A model generated the notes under the pieces. It did not search any database and was not told where the DNA came from. It saw only the letters and a program-made list of their open reading frames with translations. A stretch of 15,654 nt of DNA from NCBI GenBank assembly GCA_035252155.1, contig DATFDL010000347.1, positions 1 to 15,654 on the forward strand. The letters run 5' to 3'. Source of the DNA: JAICLL01 sp035252155. GTDB taxonomy: Bacteria > Planctomycetota > Planctomycetia > Pirellulales > JAICIG01. Positions within the stretch are counted from its first letter, which is position 1; every line of letters starts with the position of its first letter. A program made the position numbers and the translations under genes. Positions 8,801 to 15,654 of this stretch are shown piece after piece.

Positions 8801-11800
8801 CAGTGCTCGTGGTGCCATCGCCCCAGTCGATCGTGGCGGTGTAATTCGCGTCAGGCTCCGCGCCACCGGCATCAGTAAACGTGGCGACGGCCACGTTCGA
8901 GAGCGTCGCGCCCTGCTGCAAGCTGACGGGCACGCCGACGGCCGTTAGCGGTGCGTCCTTCACGCTGGCGCTGGCGTTGAGCGTGACCGAGTTCGTCCCA
9001 TCACTGACAGTCACGTGCATTGTTTCGGTCGCGGCCTCTTCGGTATACGTGTGGCTGCCGGTGACGTTGAACCCGCCATCACCATTGGCCGCGACCGTGC
9101 CCGTGGATGTTGCTCCGTCGCCCCAATCAATCGTGGCGGTGAATCCACTGGCCGTTGCCGCGGTATTGCTTGAAGCAAAGGCCGCCACAGTGGCGCTGAG
9201 GCCGGTTCCTTCGGTCGCGGTGAGCTTAGCGCCGTCGCCGGTGAGCGGCGTATTTTCGGCGTTTACCAACGAGCCAAACAGCCCATGCTGTTCGCCGCCA
9301 ATTCCCGCCGTAAAGAACAGAGTGTTCGTACTGCCGGCGGCGGCGCCGTTGCCAAACGCGAGAGCCCAAAGCCCGTCGATGACGAGCGGCTCGCCGCTGA
9401 CGTTGCTAAGCGTTCCCAGAAACGCGCCGGTGTTGGGATCAAAGGCGTTGATCTTGCCGTTGCCAAAATTGCCCACCAGCAGATCACCGCTAAAATCGCC
9501 GAAATTCGCCGGCGCGAGGGCCATGCCCCAAGGCGAATCCAGCGGGCTGGTGGGATCGCCGGGAGTTCCGGTGATCAATCGCTGCAAGAGCGTGCCGCCG
9601 GTGTCGTATACATCGACGAAGCCGTTGCCAAATCCCGCCACGTCGTCGTGCTTGGCGGAGTCTTGTTTGGCGTAGCTCACGAACAGCTTGCCGTTGATTA
9701 ACTCGATGTCGAAGGGCGCGAAACCGGCTGGCAGGTTCGGATCGGTGAACGCGCCCGCCGTCAAGGAAACCTGGTGGAACGAGGCATCGAAGACGTCGAT
9801 CGTGCCGGCCGCGAAGTTGGTGGCGAATAGTTCGTTGGCAGTGCCGTTGTCGGCCAGCGCGAGTCCCTTATAAACCGCGCCTGGCACGGTGACGGCGGTT
9901 TGGGCCTGCGTCGGATTGGCCTTGGGATTCCAGCCGGTGATGCTGCCATTCTCGGAAGCGAAGATGAATGCCGCCGGTCCGCTGGCGCTGCCGGAGCCGA
10001 CCACAAAATCGCTCGTCGTGTTGGCGACCTGTCCCGTCGGCGCGCCGCCGGGAATCGAAACGACCAGCCCCGCTTTGCTAAACGGACTGCCGTTGACGTC
10101 GCCTGAATAGATGGTGGCCACGTCGGCGCCGTTATCCGAAACCCAGAAAGGGCTGGTCGGGGAGAAGGCGACTCCCCACGGATTGACCAGGTTCGGATCG
10201 GTGACAAGCGCCGTGCCTGGCTGATCGCTGACTAAATTGACTTGCAGATACCCGGCTGTGGCGGTTGTTGTCGCCGTGGCCGTGGCTCCGCCTTCGTCCT
10301 TGACGTTAACGCTGATGGGATGAGCGCCATCGGCGGCGTAGGTGTGGCTCCCCGTGACGGTGAATGTGTTTCCCGAGCCTGCGACGGTGCCCGCGGTCGT
10401 CGTGCCGTCGCCCCAGTTGATCGTGGCCGAGTAATTGGCGTCCGGTTCAGCGCCGCCGGCATCGGTGAAGGTGGCGACGGCTACGTTCGAGAGCGTCGTG
10501 CCCTGCTGCAGGCTGACAGGCACGCCCGTGGCCGTCAACGCCGCGTCCTTCACGCTGGCGCTGGCGTTGAGCGTCACCGAGTTCGTGCCGTCGCTGATGG
10601 TGACGTGCATCGTCTCGGTCGCAGCCTCTTCGGTATATGTGTGACTGCCGGTGACGTTGAACCCACCATCGCCATTGGCGACGACCGTGCCAGTCGAACT
10701 TGTGCCATCGCCCCAGTCGACGGTGGCGGTGAAGGCGCTAGCCGTCGCAGTGGTAATGCTCGAAGCAAAGGCGGCCACCGTGCCCGTGAAGCTCGTGCCT
10801 TCTGTCGTGGTAATCTTCGTCCCGTCGCCGGAGAGCGGCGTATCGCTGGCGTTGATGAGCGCGCCGAACAGGCCGTGCTGCTCGCCACCGGTTCCCGCCG
10901 AAAAATAGAGCGTATTGGCGTCGCCGCCGCCGGCGCCGTTGCCAAACTGCAAAGCCCACAGGCCGTCGATCACGATGGGCGCGCCTGTGGCGTTGGTCAA
11001 TGTTCCCTTGAACGCGCCGGTGCTGGGGTCGAAGGCATTGATTTTTCCATTGCCAAAATTGCCCACCAATAGGTCGCCGCTGAGATCGCCGAAGTTGGCC
11101 GGCGCTAGAGTCATGCCCCAGGGCGAATTCAGAGGACTATTGGGATCGCCGGGGGTTCCGGTGATTAATCGCTGCAAGAGAGCGCCGCTGGTGTCGTAGA
11201 CATCGACGAAGCCGTGGCCAAACCCCGCCACGTCGTCGTGCTTGGCGGCGTCTTGCAGCGCATAGCTGACATAGAGCTTGCCGCCAATGTTCGCGATGTT
11301 GAACGGCGCGTAACCGGTCGGCAAATTCGGATCGGTGAAGGCGCCGGCGGCCAGTGTCACAGGCTGGAAGGTGGCGCTGAAGACGTCGATGTGGCCGCTG
11401 TTGAAATTGGCCGCGTAAAGTTGGTTCGCCGTGCCATTGTTGGCCATAGCGATGCCCTTGTAGACGGCATTGGCGGTGCTGGCGCCGACGACCGCCTGAG
11501 TCGAGCCTGCCGCCGGCACGCTGGGATTCCAACCTGTAATGTTGCCGCTCTCGGAGGCGAAGATAAACTTGGCGGCCCCGCTGGCACTGCCCGAGCTGAC
11601 CGAAAAGTCCGTCGTGCTGTTGGCCACTTGCCCGGTGGGCGATCCGCCGGTGACCGTGACGACCAGCCCTGACTTGCTGAAGGGGCTGCCGGCCACGTCG
11701 CCGCTATAAATGGTGCTTACCCCGGTGCCGTTGTCCGAAACCCAGAACGGGCTGGTGGCCGATTGGCTCACACCCCAGGGATTGACCAACTGCGCGTCTT

Positions 11801-12482
11801 GAAGCAACGCCGCCCCAGCCTGGTCTGAAACGAGGTTAAGTTGTAGATATCCGCTCTTTGGCACGTCGGAGACCGAGCTGGCCTGGCCGGCAAAATTCGT
11901 CTCGGAGTTCGGACCGGTCGACAGGGTGTGCGTGTTGGCGGCACGGAACACCGAATTCACGCCGTCGGCCGGCACCTGCCCGGAGGTAAATGTGAAGGTA
12001 TCGACGTCCGCATAATCGAGCGTGTCGCCCGCGGGATTGAAGAAATTGTCGGGAACGACGTAGTCGGGCGTAACGGCGCCGGGCAAGGCCGCGTAGCTGG
12101 TCGTTCCGACGAGAAAGTGATGATTGGCGGTGCTCGTAGACGGCAAGTCGGTTGGGAACGCGAACGTCTTTTCGTTACTGCTGATAAAATGGCCCGATAA
12201 ATGGTTTTCGCCGTCGGCCGGATCGCTCAGCTCGATGAACTGGGCTTTGCCGTCGGGGCTGGAGTAGACCTGGTCGATCTGCCAGAGGTGAAAGGTCAGC
12301 AATAACCGCGGCTCGCAGGCATCCAAGCGGCAGAAGCGCGAACGGCGGTTTTTAGCTTTCGCCCGGCGCGCGAGGCGAGCATGCCGCTGGCTTCGCCGCC
12401 GCGGCTGCCGGCTGGACGTCGACCGCTTTGAAGCAGGGCGCGGGTTATGCGAGGCGGCCAACGCCGCGAAACGGGCGAACAT
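5868..12482 (-). CDS. Giant secreted protein: LEPR-XLL, lamin-tail-like, 3x TIGR03118, 8x PKD, 4x DUF4214 (2204 aa)
   Basis: A basic N-terminus (1-52) leads to DACEPRLLL at 54-62, a LEPR-XLL-like export motif. A lamin-tail-like domain spans about 64-195. Three TIGR03118 propeller-like domains begin at 211, 744 and 1274, each opening GYLQ(L/V)NLVSDQ and carrying NPWG, HDDVAGFG and LLVGNFGNGKINAFDP. A PKD pair follows each (about 555-740, 1085-1270, 1615-1800), and a fourth pair lies at about 1805-1990. WGDG appears eight times, once per PKD domain. Four DUF4214-like units fill about 1995-2204. The protein should be exported, with beta-rich modules forming an extended stalk or adhesin-like structure; no enzyme motif was seen. 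GAGAGG 5 nt before the ATG supports the start. TIGR03118 is of unknown function, so a binding or sensing role is inference. Confidence 0.88.
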   Translation of the reverse strand: MFARFAALAASHNPRPASKRSTSSRQPRRRSQRHARLARRAKAKNRRSRFCRLDACEPRLLLTFHLWQIDQVYSSPDGKAQFIELSDPADGENHLSGHFISSNEKTFAFPTDLPSTSTANHHFLVGTTSYAALPGAVTPDYVVPDNFFNPAGDTLDYADVDTFTFTSGQVPADGVNSVFRAANTHTLSTGPNSETNFAGQASSVSDVPKSGYLQLNLVSDQAGAALLQDAQLVNPWGVSQSATSPFWVSDNGTGVSTIYSGDVAGSPFSKSGLVVTVTGGSPTGQVANSTTDFSVSSGSASGAAKFIFASESGNITGWNPSVPAAGSTQAVVGASTANAVYKGIAMANNGTANQLYAANFNSGHIDVFSATFQPVTLAAGAFTDPNLPTGYAPFNIANIGGKLYVSYALQDAAKHDDVAGFGHGFVDVYDTSGALLQRLITGTPGDPNSPLNSPWGMTLAPANFGDLSGDLLVGNFGNGKINAFDPSTGAFKGTLTNATGAPIVIDGLWALQFGNGAGGGDANTLYFSAGTGGEQHGLFGALINASDTPLSGDGTKITTTEGTSFTGTVAAFASSITTATASAFTATVDWGDGTSSTGTVVANGDGGFNVTGSHTYTEEAATETMHVTISDGTNSVTLNASASVKDAALTATGVPVSLQQGTTLSNVAVATFTDAGGAEPDANYSATINWGDGTTTAGTVAGSGNTFTVTGSHTYAADGAHPISVNVKDEGGATATATTTATAGYLQVNLVSDQPGTALVTDPNLVNPWGVAFSPTSPFWVSDNGADVATIYSGDVNGSPFSKAGLVVSIPGGAPTGQVANTTSDFVVGSGSASGPAAFIFASENGSITGWNPKANPTQAQTAVTVPGAVYKGLALADNGTANELFATNFAAGTIDVFDASFHQVSLTAGAFTDPNLPAGFAPFDIELINGKLFVSYAKQDSAKHDDVAGFGNGFVDVYDTGGTLLQRLITGTPGDPTSPLDSPWGMALAPANFGDFSGDLLVGNFGNGKINAFDPNTGAFLGTLSNVSGEPLVIDGLWALAFGNGAAAGSTNTLFFTAGIGGEQHGLFGSLVNAENTPLTGDGAKLTATEGTGLSATVAAFASSNTAATASGFTATIDWGDGATSTGTVAANGDGGFNVTGSHTYTEEAATETMHVTVSDGTNSVTLNASASVKDAPLTAVGVPVSLQQGATLSNVAVATFTDAGGAEPDANYTATIDWGDGTTSTGTINGSGNTLTVTGSHTYTTNGQHAISTTIKDEGGATATATSSAQAGYLQVNLVSDQAGTALLTDPQLVNPWGISFSPTSPFWVSDNGADVATIYSGDVNGSAFGKAGLVVSIPGGAPTGQVANTTNDFVVHSGNASGPAKFIFASENGSITGWNPTTGATQAQVGVTVPGAVYKGLALANTGTANELFAANFAAGTIDVFDSSFHQVTLPTGAFTDPNLPAGFAPFDIELINGKLFVSYAKQDAAKHDDVAGFGNGFIDVYNIDGSMAQRLVTGKPGDPTSPLNSPWGMALAPANFGDFSGDLLVGNFGNGKINAFDPNTGAFLGTVADASGAPIVIDGLWALAFGNGAAAGSTNTLFFTAGIGGEQHGLFGSLVSAQNTPLAGDGAQLSTTEGVAVSGTIATFSTTNVGALPSAFSSTITWGDGATSAGTIVPNGSGGFNVLGSHTFAEEGTEAVSVAINDAADDNFTMNASIKVGDAPLAATGVTVTPAQGTTVSAATVATFTDAAGAEPVADFTATIDWGDGTSTTGAISLSGSTFSVAGSHTYAAAGAHTITTTIKDDGGSAATATSSTLMLTGQGTTISATEGTAFTGALATFTSNDTSLAASSFTATIDWGDGTSSTGSVSGSAGSFSVLGTHTYSEEANEAIQVTVAGNSSQSITIASSANVADAPLAAAGASLRVARNDSTKITLATFTDAGGPEAAANYTATIDWGDGSAITTGTISTSGSGFSVGGSHAYQKPGRHTVTVTISDEGGSTTSATSRVVVGSDHERLVQQFFEDLLHRDVDDGALNFFEGELNSGMSASAVVAQIEASTAFLANQVQTFFQQFLHRSAEAGAVSYFSNLMSTGSTPEHVEDIIISSPEYFQLHGGAGGNNFLNTLYQDGLGRGIDPQAQAFWNKLSLTDGSARAEVGAAVFASEEFLNDLVQQDFKTLLGRPADAASLAAFVKSLEGGVTDQQLLAAIMGSAEFAGNV
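7083..11852 (-). repeat. Three tandem 1.59-kb coding repeats (TIGR03118 + PKD pair)
   Basis: Inside the 2204-aa gene, copy 1 runs 11852-10254, copy 2 10253-8664 and copy 3 8663 to about 7083. The first two spacings are 1599 and 1590 bp. DNA similarity is high. In one 60-bp comparison, copy 3 (7831-7890) and copy 2 (9421-9480) differ at 3 positions, while copy 3 and copy 1 (11011-11070) differ at 7. Copies 2 and 3 therefore look the most recently duplicated or homogenised. A PKD-only half copy follows to about 6510. Confidence 0.9.
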
Positions 12483-12487
12483 AAGAA

Positions 12488-12493
12488 CCTCTC
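12488..12493 (-). promoter_or_regulatory. Ribosome binding site of the 2204-aa gene
   Basis: Read on the minus strand, GAGAGG lies 5 nt before the ATG (12480-12482). This is good Shine-Dalgarno spacing and supports the chosen start of the giant protein. Confidence 0.6.
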
Positions 12494-12503
12494 AAGACAT
12501 GTC

Positions 12504-12519
12504 CAAGATGCGCATCTTG
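12504..12519. promoter_or_regulatory. Perfect 16-bp palindrome in the divergent promoter region
   Basis: CAAGATGCGCATCTTG is its own reverse complement. It lies 21 bp upstream of the 2204-aa gene start, in the 246-bp spacer shared with the divergent cytochrome-barrel gene. Its symmetry and position fit an operator for a dimeric regulator, but no regulator gene is present in the window. A chance dyad cannot be excluded. Confidence 0.4.
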
Positions 12520-12728
12520 CCACGGGCGCCCCGTCGCCCGGCAACTTCTCAGCAAATACAAACGTAGGAACCCGGCAAAACCGGGCGCAAGCCGCCCACT
12601 TTTTCTCGTGGGCGTTCCCAACCGATCCGTTCAGGTCTTCGCGACTGGCACTACCGTTAAGGTTTGCCCTGTCTACCGGCCGATTTAATCAGGCCTCGTC
12701 ATTTCCACTCCATTCGGGCCCCTTCGCC

Positions 12729-14375
12729 ATGAGGCGCATGCGGCACATCATCACAGCGCTGTGGGCCGGGCTGGCCGTCCTCGGGACGACCACCTCGGGC
12801 CAGGATGGGGCGGCGCCAACGGAGCCAACCGCTAACACCGCGGCAGTCCTCGCCTCGGACGGGCTGGGCGAGCCGCCGCTCTTTTCAGCGGGGGCACTCG
12901 ACAAGCCGCCGCGTCCCTTAGCTTCAGATGGTCAGATACGCTCGGCTTCTCAGAACACCACACAGCCGGCTGCGCCGCCCGGCAACAATGCGTCTGGCCG
13001 CAGCGCTCCTGCCACCGGGACCGCTGCCGGCGGATTTGATGCCGCCCTGGTTTCGCGAGGCAATACCGCTTTTCAAAGCGCCTGCACCCAGTGCCACGAC
13101 GCCGAACGTTCGACCACCAAGACGAAAGACATCGCCGGCTGGCGGGCCACCGTGCGCCGCATGGCGGGCAAGAACGGCGCTGACATACCGCAGAGCGATT
13201 GGGAAGCCATCGCTACCTATCTGGCGTCGTTGAGCGCACCTGCGGCTGGTGGCGGCGGCGCGGCGGGCGCAGCCGCCGCCCCCGCGGCGCCCGAGCAGCA
13301 GTTTTCGGCTTGGGCCACCATTTCGCCCATGTGGCGCGAAGGCAACGACAACATGGAACTGCCCGGCTTCTTTCCATTGACTTGGGTCGGAGCCAATTGG
13401 CAGGGCAAAGGAGCTCTCAGCGGCCGTGTGACGGCTTGCGTCACGTGCCATAACGAGCCGGGCAACGGCCACCGCATCGAATTTGTCGAAGCGGCCATGC
13501 GGCTCGATCTGGTCAACCTGCTCTGCCAGCGCGAGTCGTCTGTGAAGGCGGTCGTCGATGCGGGCCGGTTCATTGTTCCCTTCGGTGCGTTTTCGTCGCA
13601 GGTGAATCCCGGCGTTTATCGCACCGTCGCCCTGCCGTTGATCTTCACGATGGGCCAACGGGTGTTTCCCACCGACATCGGCGACCCCGTGCTGCCCATG
13701 CCCTACGCCGATCAAGGCGCCAATTTTAGCGCCTCTCTGCCCGTGCGCGAAAAAGGCTCGGCCACATTCGACGCCTACGTGGTCAACGGGCTGCGCGGCA
13801 ACGCCAGCGGCATCAGTTTTTACGACACTCGCAACTACGTGGCGGGCAACAAAGAGCCGGCGGTGGGCGGACGCGTCACGCTAGGCAACCAGTTCATTCG
13901 CCTCGGCAGCTCGCTGACCGCGGGGCGCTTCAACGACGACCCCGGCTCCGGACCACGCAACCAGGGACTTTATTACCGAATTTACGGCTTTGATCTGCAA
14001 ATGCGTTACGAGAACCTCGTCCGCTTCCAAGTGGAGTATGCCGACCGAGATACCGACCGCATCGCCTCTTCGGTGGCCGGACAACCGCGGTTCAGGGAGC
14101 ATGTGAATGGCATTTACCTCGAAGGCGAAGTGCGACGGCGCAAAGAGTCGAAGCTCAGCTTTCTGATGCGCTACGACCTGCTCGACCACCGCGCGCTGCT
14201 GGCGCCGCCGGGCAGCGTGCTTACCGGACGCTTCGACGTCCGGCGCACCACCTGGGGCATCAATTATCAGCTTGCGGGCAACAGCCTGTTGATGATCAAC
14301 TACGAGCGCTGGATTCTGCCCGGCCCGCTGCCCGACCTGAATGTTTACGGCGTGCGCTGGGCGGCGACCTTCTAA
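12729..14375 (+). CDS. Outer-membrane cytochrome c / beta-barrel fusion protein (548 aa)
   Basis: The frame is open from 12447, but the ATG at 12729 is the likely start because it begins a signal peptide: MRRMRH, then ALWAGLAVLGTTTSGQ. Residues about 26-102 are a low-complexity linker. Residues about 104-170 form a monohaem cytochrome c domain with CTQCH at 119-123. Met145 is a plausible distal ligand, and the helix WEAIATYLASL closes the domain. An Ala/Gly linker follows to about 191. The rest is rich in aromatic and alternating polar residues like a porin: VDAGRFIVPFGAFS at 276-289, PMPYADQGANFSASLPV, and a C-terminal Phe that is typical of outer-membrane barrels. A second haem motif, CVTCH at 237-241, lies at the start of the barrel part. 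The order resembles Cyc2-type fused cytochrome-porins, but the Cyc2 N-terminal signature is absent. Electron transfer across the outer membrane is an inference. No Shine-Dalgarno is seen. Confidence 0.75.
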   Translation: MRRMRHIITALWAGLAVLGTTTSGQDGAAPTEPTANTAAVLASDGLGEPPLFSAGALDKPPRPLASDGQIRSASQNTTQPAAPPGNNASGRSAPATGTAAGGFDAALVSRGNTAFQSACTQCHDAERSTTKTKDIAGWRATVRRMAGKNGADIPQSDWEAIATYLASLSAPAAGGGGAAGAAAAPAAPEQQFSAWATISPMWREGNDNMELPGFFPLTWVGANWQGKGALSGRVTACVTCHNEPGNGHRIEFVEAAMRLDLVNLLCQRESSVKAVVDAGRFIVPFGAFSSQVNPGVYRTVALPLIFTMGQRVFPTDIGDPVLPMPYADQGANFSASLPVREKGSATFDAYVVNGLRGNASGISFYDTRNYVAGNKEPAVGGRVTLGNQFIRLGSSLTAGRFNDDPGSGPRNQGLYYRIYGFDLQMRYENLVRFQVEYADRDTDRIASSVAGQPRFREHVNGIYLEGEVRRRKESKLSFLMRYDLLDHRALLAPPGSVLTGRFDVRRTTWGINYQLAGNSLLMINYERWILPGPLPDLNVYGVRWAATF

Positions 14376-14393
14376 ATCGCCGTTCGCGACTGG

Positions 14394-15654
14394 TCAATGG
14401 CCCATTGCCTCGAAGACCAGATCGGCGAGACGCCCCGCCATTTTTCCCTGGGCCGTTTGCGGCGATACCGAAGCGACATGCGAATGCTGGTTCTGGTTGT
14501 CGTGTCCGTCGGCCGCGTCCTTTCGATCGCCGTCGTCCGAGTGGGTGGATGGGGGTTGCAGATTGTCCTCATCAGGCGCGTCGCCGGTCGCCATCGTTAC
14601 TTTGCCGAACAAGCCGTCGGCTTCCCCGTTGATGCCCGCAGCGAAAAACAGAGCATCGGTTGCGGCCCCGCCCTGTCCATTACCAAAGGCGATCCCCCAA
14701 AGGCCCTTGGTATTTGTCTCTTTGAATCCGCCGTTGAGCACTAAGGTATGGCCCTGGGCATCGGTGAGTTGACCCAGAAATTTGCCCGTAGCTGGGTCGA
14801 AAGCACTGACCCTGCTATCTCCGAAGTTGCCGATCAACAGCGCGCCGCCAAATTTACCGTTAGGGCCAAACCCCGGCGGCGCCAGGGCGGCGCCGATCGG
14901 TGAATTCAGCGGGGCGGTGCCGCCCACCGCGCTTCCCGTCGCGAACCGCTTGATGAAATGGCCGCTGGTGTCGAACTCGTCGATGAGCCCATTGCCCGGT
15001 CCCTCCTGGTCGTCGTGGTTGTCGGGGCCGAGCTGCTTGGCATAAGTGACGAAAAGTATCCCATTAGCGCTTTTGACGCCAAATGGGGCATAACCCGCCG
15101 GCTCCTTGGGATCGGTGAACGTCCCAAAACCACCGCTGCCCAACGTCACCTTGTGAAAGTTCTTATCGAATACATCGATTTTGTTGTTGTGAAAATCGGT
15201 CGCGTAGAGGAAGTTTCCCCGGGTGTTGCTGGCCATCGTTACCAGTTTGTATACCGCGCCAGTCGAAGACTGATCGGCCGCCAGCACCGCCTGTGTCTTG
15301 TTCAGGTCAGGGTTGAAAGCCGCGATCGTGCCGTCCTCCGTCGAAAAGATGAGGCTGGCCGGGGCGCTGTGCCCACCCTCGGTGATGACAAAGTCGTGCG
15401 TCGTGTTGCTCACCACGCCATTGGGAGCGGAAACGGTTCCCTTCGGATCGCTGGGTGGCGCCGGAATGAAAATGGCAGGCCCTTCCTCCTGACCTTGGGC
15501 GGTCATCAGCGGCGCGTTGCCCGCGCCGTTGGCCGCCACGCGAAACTGGCCCTGCGGCGTCTCAGTCGCGCCCCAAGGATTGATGAGGTCGCGATCGGTG
15601 TGCGCAGCAAAGTTGGGAATGTCGGAGGCGAGGTTCGTTTCAACAAAGCCCGCG
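14394..15654 (-). CDS. TIGR03118-family protein (5' end outside window)
   Basis: About 419 residues are visible. The frame stays open through the right edge, so the internal GTG at 15539 is not the start. Upstream residues read FVETNLASDIPNF and LINPWGATETPQGQF, matching the opening of the TIGR03118 domains in the 2204-aa protein. Further matches are NHDDQEGPGNGLIDEFD (against KHDDVAGFGNGFVDVYD), ALLIGNFGDSRVSAFDP and AAGINGEADGLFG. It is therefore a single-domain relative of the repeated modules, about as long as one propeller. The C-terminus differs: an Asp/His/Gln-rich tail of about 35 residues, then a short helix, with no PKD or DUF4214 units. The tail could bind metal, but that is speculation. 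The gene converges on the cytochrome-barrel gene with an 18-bp gap. Its export signal, if any, lies outside the window. Confidence 0.85.
   Translation of the reverse strand, partial: AGFVETNLASDIPNFAAHTDRDLINPWGATETPQGQFRVAANGAGNAPLMTAQGQEEGPAIFIPAPPSDPKGTVSAPNGVVSNTTHDFVITEGGHSAPASLIFSTEDGTIAAFNPDLNKTQAVLAADQSSTGAVYKLVTMASNTRGNFLYATDFHNNKIDVFDKNFHKVTLGSGGFGTFTDPKEPAGYAPFGVKSANGILFVTYAKQLGPDNHDDQEGPGNGLIDEFDTSGHFIKRFATGSAVGGTAPLNSPIGAALAPPGFGPNGKFGGALLIGNFGDSRVSAFDPATGKFLGQLTDAQGHTLVLNGGFKETNTKGLWGIAFGNGQGGAATDALFFAAGINGEADGLFGKVTMATGDAPDEDNLQPPSTHSDDGDRKDAADGHDNQNQHSHVASVSPQTAQGKMAGRLADLVFEAMGH

Noticed and set aside
8881..9675. 264-codon open frame on the + strand inside the giant gene
   Set aside because: It lies opposite the second repeat module and its residues mirror the repeats (Val/Ala/Pro-rich); similar shadow frames occur opposite the other modules. 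GC bias explains it.
12571..12604. GC hairpins followed by TTTTT, and a weak likeness to a c-di-GMP-I riboswitch core
   Set aside because: The stems are only 5 bp. The terminator would sit upstream of the gene it reads into. The riboswitch likeness (GGCAAAACC then GCGCAAGCC) lacks the hairpin that should separate the two segments.
12447..12728. Upstream extension of the cytochrome-barrel frame (94 extra residues)
   Set aside because: The extension overlaps the start of the divergent 2204-aa gene, has no coding character, and would bury a clear signal peptide that begins at the ATG at 12729.
15537..15539. GTG as start of the right-edge TIGR03118 gene
   Set aside because: The frame stays open to the window edge and the upstream residues match the conserved beginning of the TIGR03118 domain, so the gene is cut by the window.

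Overview
The window looks like a chromosomal segment of a GC-rich planctomycete, probably of the Pirellulales type. This is inferred from protein style, not from a marker gene. The clues are two secreted proteins that begin with a basic stretch and a LEPR-XLL-like motif, C-terminal DUF4214 repeats, a secreted HEAT/LRR-like/PDZ protein, ExbD/TolR-like proteins with a long coiled coil, and intergenic spacers full of short hairpin repeats. I found no rRNA, tRNA, CRISPR array, transposase or phage gene.

Layout, left to right. (1) Positions 1-1631 (+): the C-terminal end of one protein and a complete 323-aa protein. Both look like members of an ExbD/TolR-like cell-envelope family. A spacer with a 16-bp tandem repeat separates them. 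(2) Positions 1632-1816: a spacer with a perfect TATAAT hexamer followed by a 32-bp near-perfect inverted repeat. (3) Positions 1817-3881 (+): a two-gene unit one base apart, made of a secreted HEAT/LRR-like/PDZ protein and a Gfo/Idh/MocA oxidoreductase that probably starts at TTG. (4) Positions 3907-12482 (-): two related secreted proteins of 539 aa and 2204 aa, separated by a 341-bp spacer with nested inverted repeats. (5) Positions 12729-14375 (+): a protein divergent from the 2204-aa gene, with a signal peptide, a cytochrome c domain, a second CXXCH motif and a probable outer-membrane beta-barrel. (6) Positions 14394-15654 (-): a TIGR03118-family protein that runs off the right edge.

The most distinctive content is on the right. 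The 539-aa and 2204-aa proteins share the same two ends: a LEPR-XLL-like start plus a lamin-tail-like domain, and four DUF4214-like units at the C-terminus. Their middles differ. In the 2204-aa protein the middle is three tandem copies of a TIGR03118 propeller-like domain followed by two PKD domains (about 530 aa or 1.59 kb per copy), then one more PKD pair. The edge gene carries the same TIGR03118 domain alone. Between these genes lies the cytochrome-barrel fusion, whose order resembles fused outer-membrane cytochrome-porins such as Cyc2. A surface-exposed redox or adhesion locus is a reasonable hypothesis, but it rests on architecture and adjacency only.

Both convergent gene pairs are very tight (25 bp at 3882-3906 and 18 bp at 14376-14393), and I see no clear intrinsic terminator in either gap. 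Most long open frames opposite the big minus-strand genes are GC-driven shadows and are not annotated.
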